26,530 nucleotides of DNA from Halovulum sp039190275 (GCA_039190275.1 JBCCYF010000055.1:1-26530); one strand, 5' to 3'. Shown: positions 1-8,262, counted from the stretch's first letter. Notes: generated by a model not told the origin, from the sequence alone. Made by a program: numbers and translations.

Positions 1-75
1 CTTGTCTGCGCACTGCGAAAAATGGTCCACTGCGACTGCAGGAAACGTTGTGAAAGCCATAGACCGGAGCGATTC

Positions 76-1653
76 ATGTCCGCTAAATCCGCATTCGCCG
101 CCGCCGTCGGGCTTTCAGTCGTCGCCGCGCCCGCGATGGCGGACTACCAGCTGACCATTTTGCATACGAATGACTTCCATGCACGGTTCGAGCCGATTGG
201 CACGTATGGCGACAGCTGCTCGGCCGAGGACAATACCGCGGGGTTGTGTTTCGGTGGGACGGCCCGATTGGTGACGGCGGTGGCTGAGGCACGCGCGCGA
301 AACGCCAATTCGGTGCTGCTTGACGGTGGCGGCCAGTTTTATGGGACACTGTTTTACACCTACTACAAAGGTAAAATGGCAGCCGAGTTCATGAACAAGC
401 TGGGCTATGATGCGATGGCCGTCGGCAATCATGAGTTTGACGATGGGCCTGAAGCGTTGCGCGGCTTTGCGGATACGGTCGCGTTTCCGGTGCTGATGTC
501 AAACGCCGACGTCTCGGGTGAGCAGCTGCTGGCTGGAAGGCTTGCCAAGTTGACCGTCGTCGAACGGGGCGGGGAGCGTTTGGGTCTGATCGGCCTGGCG
601 CCCGAAAATACGCCGGAGCTGGCGAGCCCCGGCAGCAATATTGGTTTTACATCCCCCGTGGATGCGGTTGCTGGTGAAGTCGCCAAGCTTGAGGCGGAGG
701 GGGTGAACAAGATCATCGTTCTTAGCCATTCGGGCTATGATGTTGATCTGGCGGTGGCCCAGGCCGTCCCACAGGTTGATGTGATCGTTGGCGGACATTC
801 AAATACGCTACTGGGCAATTCGGTCGAGGGGTCCGTGGGTCCCTATCCCACAATGGTCGGCAATACGGCCGTAGTGCAGGCCTATGCCTTTGGTAAGTTT
901 CTGGGCGAACTTAGCGTTACGTTTGACGATGCGGGCAACCTGACCGAGGCTTTTGGCGAACCGGTTTTACTGGACACCAGCATAGCCGAGGATGACGCCA
1001 CAGTGGCGCGGATTGCCCAGCTTGCGGTGCCGCTGGATGAGATCCGAAACCAGGTCGTTGCCGAAAGTGCTGCGCCAATCGAGGGTGAGCGTGACGTCTG
1101 CCGTGCAATGGAATGCGAACTGGGCAATCTGGTCGCCGATGCCATGCTGGAGAGGGTGGCGGACCAAGGCGTTGAAATCGCCATTGTGAACTCGGGCGGT
1201 CTTCGCGCCTCGATCGATGCGGGCGAGGTCACGATGGGCGAGGTGCTGACGGTGCTGCCGTTCCAAAACACACTCGCGACATTCCAGGTCAGCGGGGCGG
1301 AGATCATAGCCGCACTAGAAAACGGCGTCAGCGAGGTTGAGAACGGCTCGGGCCGGTTCCCGCAGGTGGCAGGAATGCGGTTCACCTGGGATCCGGCGCA
1401 GGACCCTGGCAGCCGAATCGTCGAGGTTATGATCGGAACCGGCGGGGGCATCGAACCATTGGATACCGAAGCCACCTATGGTGTGGTTTCTAACAGCTTT
1501 GTGCGTGAAGGTGGCGACGGCTACGCGGTATTTGTCGATGCCGGGAATGCCTATGACACAGGCCGTGATCTTGCGGAGGTTATAGCTGAATATCTGGCCG
1601 CGAACGCGCCGTATACACCATTCGTGGCGGGGCGCATTACTGCGGTCGAGTAA
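76..1653 (+). CDS. 5'-nucleotidase/UshA-family periplasmic metallophosphatase
   Basis: 525 aa, exported; family members remove phosphate from extracellular nucleotides. The start at 76 is chosen because it opens a clean signal peptide ending near AMA-DYQ, with CGGAGCG upstream; an in-frame ATG at 22 would add 18 hydrophilic residues. The N-terminal metallophosphatase domain shows HTNDFH, GNHEFD, LSHSG and GGHSNT, all standard di-metal site motifs. The C-terminal 5_nucleotid_C domain shows NSGGLRASI, LPFQNT and REGGDGYAVF, which form the substrate pocket. Odd: the motif normally read as DAGDQF, whose second Asp bridges the two metals (CD73 Asp85/UshA Asp84), is DGGGQF here, at bases 321-338. 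All other ligands I can identify are present. Length and domain order are normal. Family assignment is firm; catalytic activity is uncertain. Confidence 0.93.
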   Translation: MSAKSAFAAAVGLSVVAAPAMADYQLTILHTNDFHARFEPIGTYGDSCSAEDNTAGLCFGGTARLVTAVAEARARNANSVLLDGGGQFYGTLFYTYYKGKMAAEFMNKLGYDAMAVGNHEFDDGPEALRGFADTVAFPVLMSNADVSGEQLLAGRLAKLTVVERGGERLGLIGLAPENTPELASPGSNIGFTSPVDAVAGEVAKLEAEGVNKIIVLSHSGYDVDLAVAQAVPQVDVIVGGHSNTLLGNSVEGSVGPYPTMVGNTAVVQAYAFGKFLGELSVTFDDAGNLTEAFGEPVLLDTSIAEDDATVARIAQLAVPLDEIRNQVVAESAAPIEGERDVCRAMECELGNLVADAMLERVADQGVEIAIVNSGGLRASIDAGEVTMGEVLTVLPFQNTLATFQVSGAEIIAALENGVSEVENGSGRFPQVAGMRFTWDPAQDPGSRIVEVMIGTGGGIEPLDTEATYGVVSNSFVREGGDGYAVFVDAGNAYDTGRDLAEVIAEYLAANAPYTPFVAGRITAVE

Positions 1654-1697
1654 TAAGGGGGGGCGACGCCGCGTTGCGCAGGCCCTGTGTGATTGTG

Positions 1698-2360
1698 ATG
1701 TGTGGTCGCTTTGTACTTACCCTGTCGCCCGAGGACATGCAGGACTTGTTCGGGGCAACACTTGTCGGGCAGTTGAGCAGCACGGCGAATTACAACGTCT
1801 GCCCGACGCAAAGTATACCGGTTGTGGCTGCGCATGAGGGCGGTCGCGTGCTCACCTCAATGCGCTGGGGTTTTGTGCCCCATTGGGCCACATCGCTGAC
1901 CGATGGGCCGCTGTTGATCAATGCCCGGGCCGAGACGCTGGCCCAGAAAGCCGCCTTTCGTGCCGCTGCCCGTCGGCGCCGCTGTCTGATTCCCTCAGCC
2001 GGTTTTTTTGAGTGGACGACCGACGAATATGGTAAAAAACTGCCGTGGTATGTTTACCAAAAGGATAATCGCCCTATGTGCTTTGCCGCAATTTGGCAGG
2101 CGTGGCGGGATGCAGATAACCGGCGCATATGTACTGTCGCCATCGTCACCACGACCGCGAATTCGGATCTTGAGGCGATACATCACCGGATGCCAGTGGT
2201 TGTTGAACCGCAGGATTGGCCCTTGTGGCTTGGGGAATCCGGCCATGGAGCCGCCGCGTTGATGCGGCCCTCGCCGCCCGGGCGGGTCGACGCGTATCGG
2301 GTGGATCCGGCGGTCAACAAGATGTCCGCTTCCGGACCCGAATTGCTAACACGTTATTAA
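1698..2360 (+). CDS. SRAP domain protein (YedK/HMCES-type abasic-site shield)
   Basis: 220 aa. SRAP proteins crosslink through Cys2 to abasic sites in single-stranded DNA. The start at 1698 is decided by MCGRF: the initiator Met is removed so that Cys becomes the catalytic N-terminus, whereas the ATG-independent upstream extension would destroy it. Further family landmarks are NARAET (the active-site Asn), AGFFEW (the active-site Glu) and HHRMPVVV (the active-site His). It lies 44 bp after the 5'-nucleotidase on the same strand, but nothing suggests a shared function. Family assignment is very secure; the SOS link is from family knowledge, and I did not identify a LexA box upstream. Confidence 0.95.
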   Translation: MCGRFVLTLSPEDMQDLFGATLVGQLSSTANYNVCPTQSIPVVAAHEGGRVLTSMRWGFVPHWATSLTDGPLLINARAETLAQKAAFRAAARRRRCLIPSAGFFEWTTDEYGKKLPWYVYQKDNRPMCFAAIWQAWRDADNRRICTVAIVTTTANSDLEAIHHRMPVVVEPQDWPLWLGESGHGAAALMRPSPPGRVDAYRVDPAVNKMSASGPELLTRY

Positions 2361-2666
2361 CTGCGACACATTTGTGCGATTTTCGCCCAGAATAACCTGA
2401 ATAAGGCCGCTGCACAGGCTGTATACAGCCCCAATCCACTTACATATTCAGACCCGTGCGCAGGGTTGCGCGTGGCTTAATAATCATACCGGTTTGCGTA
2501 GTGAGTATGCACCCTGTGCACACGGTATCTGTATGTGTGTTCGGTTCCGAGTTTTCGTGTGAAGTTTCAGCGTTCGCGTTGCGTTTTAGGGTCCTGAGTG
2601 CGTTCCACCCAAGTATGCGCCAATTTGCAATGGTAAGGGAACAGTACCTCCTTACCATTGCGGGCG
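2361..2666. other. Convergent intergenic region with two palindromes
   Basis: About 300 bases between the convergent SRAP and zinc-ribbon genes, with no credible ORF. It holds a 16-bp operator-like near-palindrome at 2511-2526 (ACCCTGTGCACACGGT, one mismatch between arms) and a perfect 12-bp inverted repeat at 2627-2661 listed separately. Nothing else is recognisable. Confidence 0.6.
2627..2661. terminator. Hairpin between convergent genes, possible bidirectional terminator
   Basis: A perfect 12-bp inverted repeat: GCAATGGTAAGG at 2627-2638 and its complement at 2650-2661, with an 11-base loop. It sits 6 bases beyond the stop of the zinc-ribbon gene (minus strand) and 266 bases beyond the SRAP stop. 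Neither side has a run of T, so it may act as a transcript 3'-end stabiliser rather than a classical intrinsic terminator. Confidence 0.5.
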
Positions 2667-3779
2667 TCACTGCTGACTAATCGCCATCACATAGCCGATC
2701 GCCCCAGCGACCAAGGCCGCCAGCACCACGGCCACAGCGATTTTCCAGGCTGACCACGGTCGTTCGCCCCGAACAGACCCGGTGCGCGCGTTCACGACGA
2801 AGCGATAGCTTTTGCCGTTGTACTTATAGGCGGCAAGCCAGATCGGCAGCAGGATGTGCTTGAAGGTGATGTCGCTGATCTTGGTGTCTACATCGTCAAT
2901 GCGCTGCCGGTCGCCGCCTATATCAAACTTGATGTCACGACGGATCTGCGCATCCATCAGCGCCTGTGCTTGGGTGAAACCCTCATCCAGCGGGACCTGA
3001 TAGGCCTCGGCCCGGAACCCGGCAAGGTACTCCGGCTGATAGGGTTCCAGACCGCTCAGATCCCAGGGTGCCAATGCGTCGGTATAGTCCTTGGGAAGGC
3101 TGGTGGAGGCGAGGATCAGTACGTCGTCGAAGGCGCGAGCGACCTGACCCGAGGTGCGGCGCCACCGGACCTTGGCGACGCGTTGCTGTTTGGTCTGGCT
3201 CTTGCCGTTGACATTCACCCGAACCGTTCGGGTTTCATAGTAGACTGTCCCGCGCTGGCCGCGATAGGCCGAGCGGGTTGCCGCGTCATAGGTCCAATAG
3301 GGCACATAGACGCCCTGCAGTCGTCGACCCTTGCGCGCATACTCCTGAAGACCGCCGGGTGCGAACCAAAGTCTGCCGAGCCAGTCGGTCATTGCGTCGC
3401 GCGCAGCCTTTTCCGTCAGCAGAAACGGCAATACCGCCCGCGGTTTGATATGGCGATGCGTTCCAGTGTCGGTGACCACGGGCGTTGCGCAAAACGGACA
3501 CTCGGCGGCGTGGGTGTCCGGTTCGAACTCCACCTGTGCGCCACAGTTCGTGCAGCTCAAGACCTTGGTTTCTTCGAGTTCCGCGTCCGGAAGCCGGGCA
3601 TCGAGTGCCGCGGTGAAGTCTTGTTCGACGATCGCGCCGCCACCCCAGGGACCCGCCCCTTCAATCACCTCTTCGGCGCCGCAATGGTCACAGTGCATCC
3701 GGTCGGATCCCGGCAGGTAGCGCATGTCCGAACCGCAGGTTCCACAAGGAAAACGGTGGGCTTCGGCGGTCTCCGTCAT
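2667..3779 (-). CDS. Double zinc-ribbon, single-pass membrane protein (YdjG-like)
   Basis: 370 aa. The N-terminus carries two treble CxxC pairs: CGTC...CDHC (residues ~16-38) and CTNC...CPFC (~77-100), i.e. two zinc ribbons of the TFIIB/PriA-like kind that give such proteins misleading 'primosomal N' or 'helicase' names. There are no helicase motifs. A soluble middle domain contains the K/R-rich NVNGKSQTKQQRVAKVRWRR stretch. The C-terminus ends in a transmembrane helix (IAVAVVLAALVAGAIGYVMA), so the protein is probably tail-anchored in the inner membrane with the zinc ribbons in the cytoplasm. It is the last gene of the terC-xpaC-telA-SPFH block. The B. subtilis YdjG-YdjI pair is the closest arrangement I know. 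Family resemblance is good; the biochemical role is unknown. Confidence 0.8.
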   Translation of the reverse strand: MTETAEAHRFPCGTCGSDMRYLPGSDRMHCDHCGAEEVIEGAGPWGGGAIVEQDFTAALDARLPDAELEETKVLSCTNCGAQVEFEPDTHAAECPFCATPVVTDTGTHRHIKPRAVLPFLLTEKAARDAMTDWLGRLWFAPGGLQEYARKGRRLQGVYVPYWTYDAATRSAYRGQRGTVYYETRTVRVNVNGKSQTKQQRVAKVRWRRTSGQVARAFDDVLILASTSLPKDYTDALAPWDLSGLEPYQPEYLAGFRAEAYQVPLDEGFTQAQALMDAQIRRDIKFDIGGDRQRIDDVDTKISDITFKHILLPIWLAAYKYNGKSYRFVVNARTGSVRGERPWSAWKIAVAVVLAALVAGAIGYVMAISQQ

Positions 3780-3869
3780 CGGGCGCGCAGGGCGTGTCGC
3801 ACCGGCCGCACCCCAGCGACCATGAATTTCACAAGGTCAGGCGATTTGCGGCAGTTCATCCGGCATGCC

Positions 3870-4997
3870 TCAGTCAGCCGGGGGTGGCGGCGGTGGCATG
3901 ACGGTAAAGAGTTGGGCAAGTTCGGAAATGTCGCCTGCACGCGTCCAGCCGTCGATCCCGGGCGTCCAGACATGGGTGTCCCGGGTCAGTGTGCCCTCAG
4001 CGACCGCCTTGCCCAGATCAGCGCGGCTAAACGGACCGGATGTCTTGCCTGCAGAGGCTGTGTGCCAGACCTTCTCGACCGGCGGTGGAGGGGGCGGCGG
4101 TGGCGCGGCCGAAGCAGGCGCCGGGGCCTGGCCCCAGGGGCCGTTCGCGCCACCCATCATGCCGCCCGCCATCGCCATGCCCATGCCGGCACCAAGACCC
4201 GCGGCCATGCCACCGCCCGCGGGGTTCGCGGCGGCCTCGGTCATCGCTTCGGCTGCGGAAAACTGCGTGTAGGCACCCAGATCACCGACAATCCCCATCG
4301 ATGTTCGCTTGTCGAGCGCCTTCTCCACCGCCTCGGGCAGCGAGATGTTTTCGATGAAGAACGCCGGCATGGCCAGACCATACTCGGCAAGCTGCGGTGA
4401 CACTTTGGCGGCGATAAGCTTGCCCAGCTCATGGGTATTGGCCGCCATGTCCAGAACCGGGATGCCACTGGCTGCGATGGCCTGCGAGAATTTGGCAACG
4501 ATGATGTTTCGGATCTGATAGCTGATCTCATCCGTCGTGAACTCACCGTCCGTTCCGACGATCTCTTTCAGGAACAGGCCTGGGTCGGTTACCCGGATGG
4601 TGTAGGTGCCGAATGCACGGATCCTCACCGGCCCGAACTCGGGGTCGCGGCACATAATGGGATTCTTCGTGCCCCACTTAAGGTCCTGGTACCGAGTCGT
4701 GTTGACGTAATAGATCTCGGACTTGAACGGACTCTGGAAACCGTGATCCCAGTGCTGCAGCGTGGTCAGGATCGGCATGTTGTTGGTTTCGAGCATATAC
4801 AGGCCCGGGGTGAAAACGTCGGCCAGCTGACCTTCGTGCACAAAGACGGCGGCCTGGCCCTCGCGGACCGTCAGTTTCGCGCCGTATTTGATCGCATGGC
4901 CCTGCCGTTCGAAGCGCCACACCAACGTATCACGGGTATCGTCGGTCCAGTGGATAACGTCGATGAACTCACCGGTGAGAAAGTCGAATATGGACAT
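3870..4997 (-). CDS. SPFH domain protein with C-terminal GYF_2 domain (YdjI-like)
   Basis: 375 aa. The start at 4997 is preceded by AAAGGAGTG at good spacing; an upstream ATG at 5015 lacks this. Residues ~1-290 form an SPFH/stomatin-like core of the kind often labelled 'virion core protein' (FLTGEFIDVIHW, VREGQAAVFVHEGQLADVF). A Gly/Met-rich segment follows (GAGMGMAMAGGMMGG), then an eight-proline run, then a GYF_2 domain (VWHTASAGKTSGPFSRADL...TPGIDGWTRAGDI). SPFH proteins oligomerise on membranes and scaffold partners; GYF-type domains usually bind proline-rich peptides. No N-terminal membrane segment is obvious, unlike flotillins. It sits 90 bp before the zinc-ribbon gene on the same strand. 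In Bacillus, YdjI is tied to membrane recruitment of PspA; a similar role here is inference. Confidence 0.88.
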   Translation of the reverse strand: MSIFDFLTGEFIDVIHWTDDTRDTLVWRFERQGHAIKYGAKLTVREGQAAVFVHEGQLADVFTPGLYMLETNNMPILTTLQHWDHGFQSPFKSEIYYVNTTRYQDLKWGTKNPIMCRDPEFGPVRIRAFGTYTIRVTDPGLFLKEIVGTDGEFTTDEISYQIRNIIVAKFSQAIAASGIPVLDMAANTHELGKLIAAKVSPQLAEYGLAMPAFFIENISLPEAVEKALDKRTSMGIVGDLGAYTQFSAAEAMTEAAANPAGGGMAAGLGAGMGMAMAGGMMGGANGPWGQAPAPASAAPPPPPPPPVEKVWHTASAGKTSGPFSRADLGKAVAEGTLTRDTHVWTPGIDGWTRAGDISELAQLFTVMPPPPPPAD

Positions 4998-5100
4998 GTG
5001 CACTCCTTTGGTCACCGCCAGCTGAGGGTAGTATATAGCCAGCAGCGGCCTCTGATCCTAGGGCTTTCCACGCTGCAACAGGATGCCCGGCGCATGCGTT

Positions 5101-6045
5101 TTAGCGGAACACGACGCCAGCGGCGGCGGCGGCCTCAGCGGCGATCTGCATGAGCATCGGACGCGCCTCGGCTGCTGTCATTCCAGGCCTCAGGCGATCA
5201 TCGTAGAGCATGCGCAACAGAATTTCGTCATGGAGCGTCAGCAAAGCGAACTCCTCGTCATCGTTGAAAATGGACGGGCGGGCCGAGAAACTGTCGTTGA
5301 CCAGGCCCAGCGCCTGGGTCAGCTCCTCATGAAAGCAGGATGTCCGCATCACCTCGCGATGCTCCGCCTTGATCAGGGCCGAGGCAAATCCGATCACCCG
5401 GCGCCCATCGTCAGCACTGATCAGGTTGGCCGAGCACAAAAGGCTGGGCCGGGAGGCGCGCAGATCGGCGGCGATCGATGCCGGGAAACTCCGTTCCTCC
5501 AGGATCTGATCGGCAAAGGCCAGTTGCTCGTCCCGTGTCATCACCATGACCAGGAAGTTGATATCGCCATCCGGCACATAGCGAATGTCCAGCGGTGTCG
5601 CGTTGCGGAACCGGCGCAGCAGCGCGCGCACGTCGTTCAGATCCCGCCGTCGCTGTGCGTCCGAAATACTGGGGCCAAACAGAACGCCCATTCGGATAGG
5701 GTCTTCCCACCGGGTCAGGGTAATGGGCCGGGCCCGATTTCGCAGTTGTGTGCCATTGGCGCTGAACTCCGAGAAGAATGCCACCCGCTCGAAATTTCGC
5801 GCCAGGCTCTCGACAGACACCGGCACGTCCGGCGGATTACGCTCGGTTCGAAGCCCGCCGCCCGCGCGGATCCTGTCGGCTGTTATGGCGTAGAGCTTCT
5901 CAAGCGCCTCGCCCCGCAGGTCCGGTTCCGGCGTGGGTTGCGGGGCACAGGCCGCCACCAGGACAAGCAGGACAGCGGCGAGCGCGCTTTGGCGTAACCG
6001 AATGAACTCAAGCAACAGCTCAGGCGTCCGGGACAGCGCCGCCAA
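5101..6045 (-). CDS. DUF2927 lipoprotein with degenerate zincin-like motif
   Basis: Up to 314 aa. The N-terminus has a lipobox (LVLVAAC) so Cys33 in this numbering would be lipidated and the protein anchored in the envelope. The start is uncertain: no ATG is available. TTG at 6045 overlaps the telA-like gene by 26 bases; TTG at 6015, just after that gene's stop, would give a more typical 22-residue signal peptide. The DUF2927 domain contains CFHEELTQALGLVND, which reads like a metzincin HExxHxxGxxH in which the second His is Gln and the third is Asp. Such degenerate forms are usual in DUF2927 as I remember it, so metal binding or proteolysis is unproven. Its position between telA-like and SPFH genes suggests an envelope partner of that system. 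Confidence 0.82.
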   Translation of the reverse strand: MAALSRTPELLLEFIRLRQSALAAVLLVLVAACAPQPTPEPDLRGEALEKLYAITADRIRAGGGLRTERNPPDVPVSVESLARNFERVAFFSEFSANGTQLRNRARPITLTRWEDPIRMGVLFGPSISDAQRRRDLNDVRALLRRFRNATPLDIRYVPDGDINFLVMVMTRDEQLAFADQILEERSFPASIAADLRASRPSLLCSANLISADDGRRVIGFASALIKAEHREVMRTSCFHEELTQALGLVNDSFSARPSIFNDDEEFALLTLHDEILLRMLYDDRLRPGMTAAEARPMLMQIAAEAAAAAGVVFR

Positions 6046-7213
6046 TGGTCACACCGGATTTGTCGGCGCGGGCCTTGGCGGCAGCCAGGGTGTTTTTAAG
6101 CTCGGTTTCCATCGCGACCAGTTCCTTCTCGGCTTCGGCGCGTTTGGCCTTGCCATCGTCCGCGATCTGAAGGCTTTCCTCTATGGTGGCGATCAGATCG
6201 GCGTTGGCCTGTTTGATCGCTTCGATATCGAACACGCCGCGTTCCATTTCCTTTCGGACCTCAGCATTGGCTTGCTTCAGGTTGGCGGCATTGGACTTGA
6301 GCAGTTCGTTGGTCAGATCGGTTGCCTCTTTGACAGCCCCCGCCGCCTCGCGTGAGCGGTGGATTGTCACGGCCTGGGCAAGCTGCGTTTCCCAAAGCGG
6401 GACCGTGTTGACGAGGGTGGAGTTGATCTTGGTCACCAGGCTCTTGTCGTTTTCCTGCACCAAACGGATCGAGGGCAGGGACTGCATCGTGACCTGACGT
6501 GTGAGCTTGAGGTCATGGACCCGCCGCTCCAAATCGTCGCGGGCCGCGCGCAGGTCGCGCAGTTCCTGCGCCATGATCACGCCCTGGTCTTCGGGTGCCT
6601 CCTGCACCTCATGTTCCTTGCGGGGGATATCCTCAAGATCCAACAGGCGGATCTTTTCCTCCCCGGCGGCGATGTAGTATGCAAGCTCGTCATAGAAATC
6701 GAGGGTCTTCTCATACAGCTTGTCGAGGGATTTGATGTCCTTGAGCAGCACATGCTCATGCGCCAGAAGGTTGTTGGTGATCTTGTCGATCTGACCTTGA
6801 ACACCCTCGTATCGGGCCATGAACTCGGCCATCGGTTTGGTCTTGCCGACCAGTTTTTCCCACCAGCTCAGCTTGCGGTTGGGATCGAGTTCGTCGACCG
6901 AGAAGCCGCGGATCGAGGTCACGATCTCGCGCAGGGCACCCCCTGCGGGGCCGGTGTCCTTGTTTTTGACCCCGGCCAGCATTTCCTGGCTGATCACTTG
7001 AAGCTCGGATTGCGCTGTCGAGCCGAACTGGATGATCGACTGGGTGTTGTCCATATCCAGTTCAGCCATGCGTTTGTCGATTTCCGCCTTTTCAGCGGGA
7101 TCGGCTTTCTCGACCACGATCAGTTCGCCCTTGGGTTCAGGAAGCAGCGCAGCGGTTACGGCTTCAACCTCGGCCAGGGCGGTCTGGGCCTGTTCACGAA
7201 CTGTCTCGGTCAT
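6020..7213 (-). CDS. telA: TelA-family toxic anion resistance protein
   Basis: 397 aa, soluble and highly charged, largely alpha-helical with predicted coiled coils. Family landmarks include FGSTAQSELQVISQEML near residue 65, the DELDPN...WWEKLVGKTKP region, and the LEDIPRKEHE...LRDLRAARDDLERRVHDLKLTRQ coiled-coil core. The family (PF05816) includes TelA of plasmid tellurite determinants and Bacillus YaaN. The start at 7213 has AAAGGAACCCCC immediately upstream. It follows the xpaC-like gene by 33 bp, the same order as xpaC-yaaN in Bacillus. The 3' end overlaps or abuts the DUF2927 gene, indicating translational coupling. Tellurite itself is unlikely to be the natural substrate; a membrane-stress role is inference. 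The gene symbol is by family. Confidence 0.92.
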   Translation of the reverse strand: MTETVREQAQTALAEVEAVTAALLPEPKGELIVVEKADPAEKAEIDKRMAELDMDNTQSIIQFGSTAQSELQVISQEMLAGVKNKDTGPAGGALREIVTSIRGFSVDELDPNRKLSWWEKLVGKTKPMAEFMARYEGVQGQIDKITNNLLAHEHVLLKDIKSLDKLYEKTLDFYDELAYYIAAGEEKIRLLDLEDIPRKEHEVQEAPEDQGVIMAQELRDLRAARDDLERRVHDLKLTRQVTMQSLPSIRLVQENDKSLVTKINSTLVNTVPLWETQLAQAVTIHRSREAAGAVKEATDLTNELLKSNAANLKQANAEVRKEMERGVFDIEAIKQANADLIATIEESLQIADDGKAKRAEAEKELVAMETELKNTLAAAKARADKSGVTIGGAVPDA

Positions 7214-7246
7214 GGGGGTTCCTTTCGGTGCTGCGGAGGCATGGCG

Positions 7247-8113
7247 TTACACGCCTTCGCGTTCCAGTCTCTCGCGCAGGACTTCGATCTCGACGTCCAG
7301 AGCAGTTTTGTCGTCCTTTAGCAAGTCTTCGCGGTGCTTGCGGAAACTCTGCTCAAGATCATCCAGAAGCGCGACGTAATCGGCGCGGGCCTGCTGATCC
7401 TGACGGTTCATATAGAGCTCCGCGAATTTGGTGGTGGCGTCACGGGCGCCGGTCAAATAAACGCCCAGAAACTTTCTGGCCCGGGACAGGTCGCGCGGGT
7501 CTGCTTCGACGGTGCGAAACACCTCGCGCACGGCGCCGGTCATCCGTTCAACCCGCCCTTCGATGTGCCGGTCGCCGATGCGGCGGGCGGCGGCAAGGAT
7601 CTCGGCGACGGTTTGCTCCGCTTCGTCGATGGCACGTGCGACCCGGTCGGTGTCGAAGTCAGACGCGCCGTCTCCCCCCTTGCGGCGTGTCGGATCAAAT
7701 CCAAAGGCAACCAGCTGCGCGGCTGCGGCAACGGCGGCAAAAATCGCGGCAGTGATCATTCCGCCGGAAAGACTGCCAAGCAGGACACCGGCCCCGGTCG
7801 CCGCCACCGCGAACAGTTTGCGCGGGATCGCGGGCGGGCGGGCAAGGGTGCGGTCGTCATAGGCCGCTTCGGCCTTGAGACCTTCGTTCAGCAACAGCGC
7901 CGACAGGAAAAGACACGCAGCACCCCCCAACTCCAGCAGCATTCCAATCGCATCACCGCTGAGCACTTCCCCGACCCCCGCGATCGCCAGCGGTATCGGG
8001 GCAATAAACATCGCGCGCGCAGCAATATTCACGCGCTGCGCGCGGCGCCCCCTAAAGCGGTTCTCTTCTGTCGAGGCGTTGGGGCTGTATTTGCCACCAA
8101 ATTGTTGCGCCAT
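7247..8113 (-). CDS. XpaC-like (5-bromo-4-chloroindolyl phosphate hydrolysis family) membrane protein
   Basis: 288 aa. N-terminal basic segment (FRGRRAQRVNIAARAM), then about four hydrophobic helices arranged as two pairs (residues ~30-75 and ~95-135), followed by a soluble helical C-terminal half (ARAIDEAEQTVAEILAAARR...RKFLGVYLTGARDATTKF). The family name comes from the B. subtilis xpaC phenotype and no enzymatic motif is visible, so hydrolase activity should not be assumed. The start ATG at 8113 overlaps by one base the TGA of a 29-codon upstream ORF (TGATG), which points to coupled translation. It is directly followed by the telA-like gene. Family assignment is good; the function is unknown. 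Confidence 0.85.
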   Translation of the reverse strand: MAQQFGGKYSPNASTEENRFRGRRAQRVNIAARAMFIAPIPLAIAGVGEVLSGDAIGMLLELGGAACLFLSALLLNEGLKAEAAYDDRTLARPPAIPRKLFAVAATGAGVLLGSLSGGMITAAIFAAVAAAAQLVAFGFDPTRRKGGDGASDFDTDRVARAIDEAEQTVAEILAAARRIGDRHIEGRVERMTGAVREVFRTVEADPRDLSRARKFLGVYLTGARDATTKFAELYMNRQDQQARADYVALLDDLEQSFRKHREDLLKDDKTALDVEIEVLRERLEREGV

Positions 8114-8202
8114 CAGCCCGCCCCCATCGCCCGAAAACCGGTAGCGACAATAATTGCAATCACAACCACAGCCGAAAAGCGGTTCAAGGTTCGATCTTGC
8201 AT
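8113..8202 (-). CDS. 29-aa single-pass membrane micro-ORF upstream of xpaC-like gene
   Basis: Reads MQDRTLNRFSAVVVIAIIVA followed by TGFRAMGAG. A short hydrophilic basic N-terminus leads into a ~13-residue hydrophobic core, resembling a tiny membrane protein. ATG at 8202 is preceded by GAGGGGG at 6-base spacing, a strong ribosome binding site. The stop TGA shares one base with the xpaC-like ATG. Either a real subunit or regulator, or a leader whose translation opens the next gene. I recognise no family, and short size limits confidence. Confidence 0.5.
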   Translation of the reverse strand: MQDRTLNRFSAVVVIAIIVATGFRAMGAG

Positions 8203-8262
8203 GCGGTCCCCCTCAGTCACGCATAGGCGGTCTTGTTAGCTCATACACATTCTGACGCAGAT

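Noticed and set aside
2856..4400. 514-codon plus-strand open frame.
   Set aside because: Lies antisense to the zinc-ribbon and SPFH genes, both with clear domains; a high-GC shadow.
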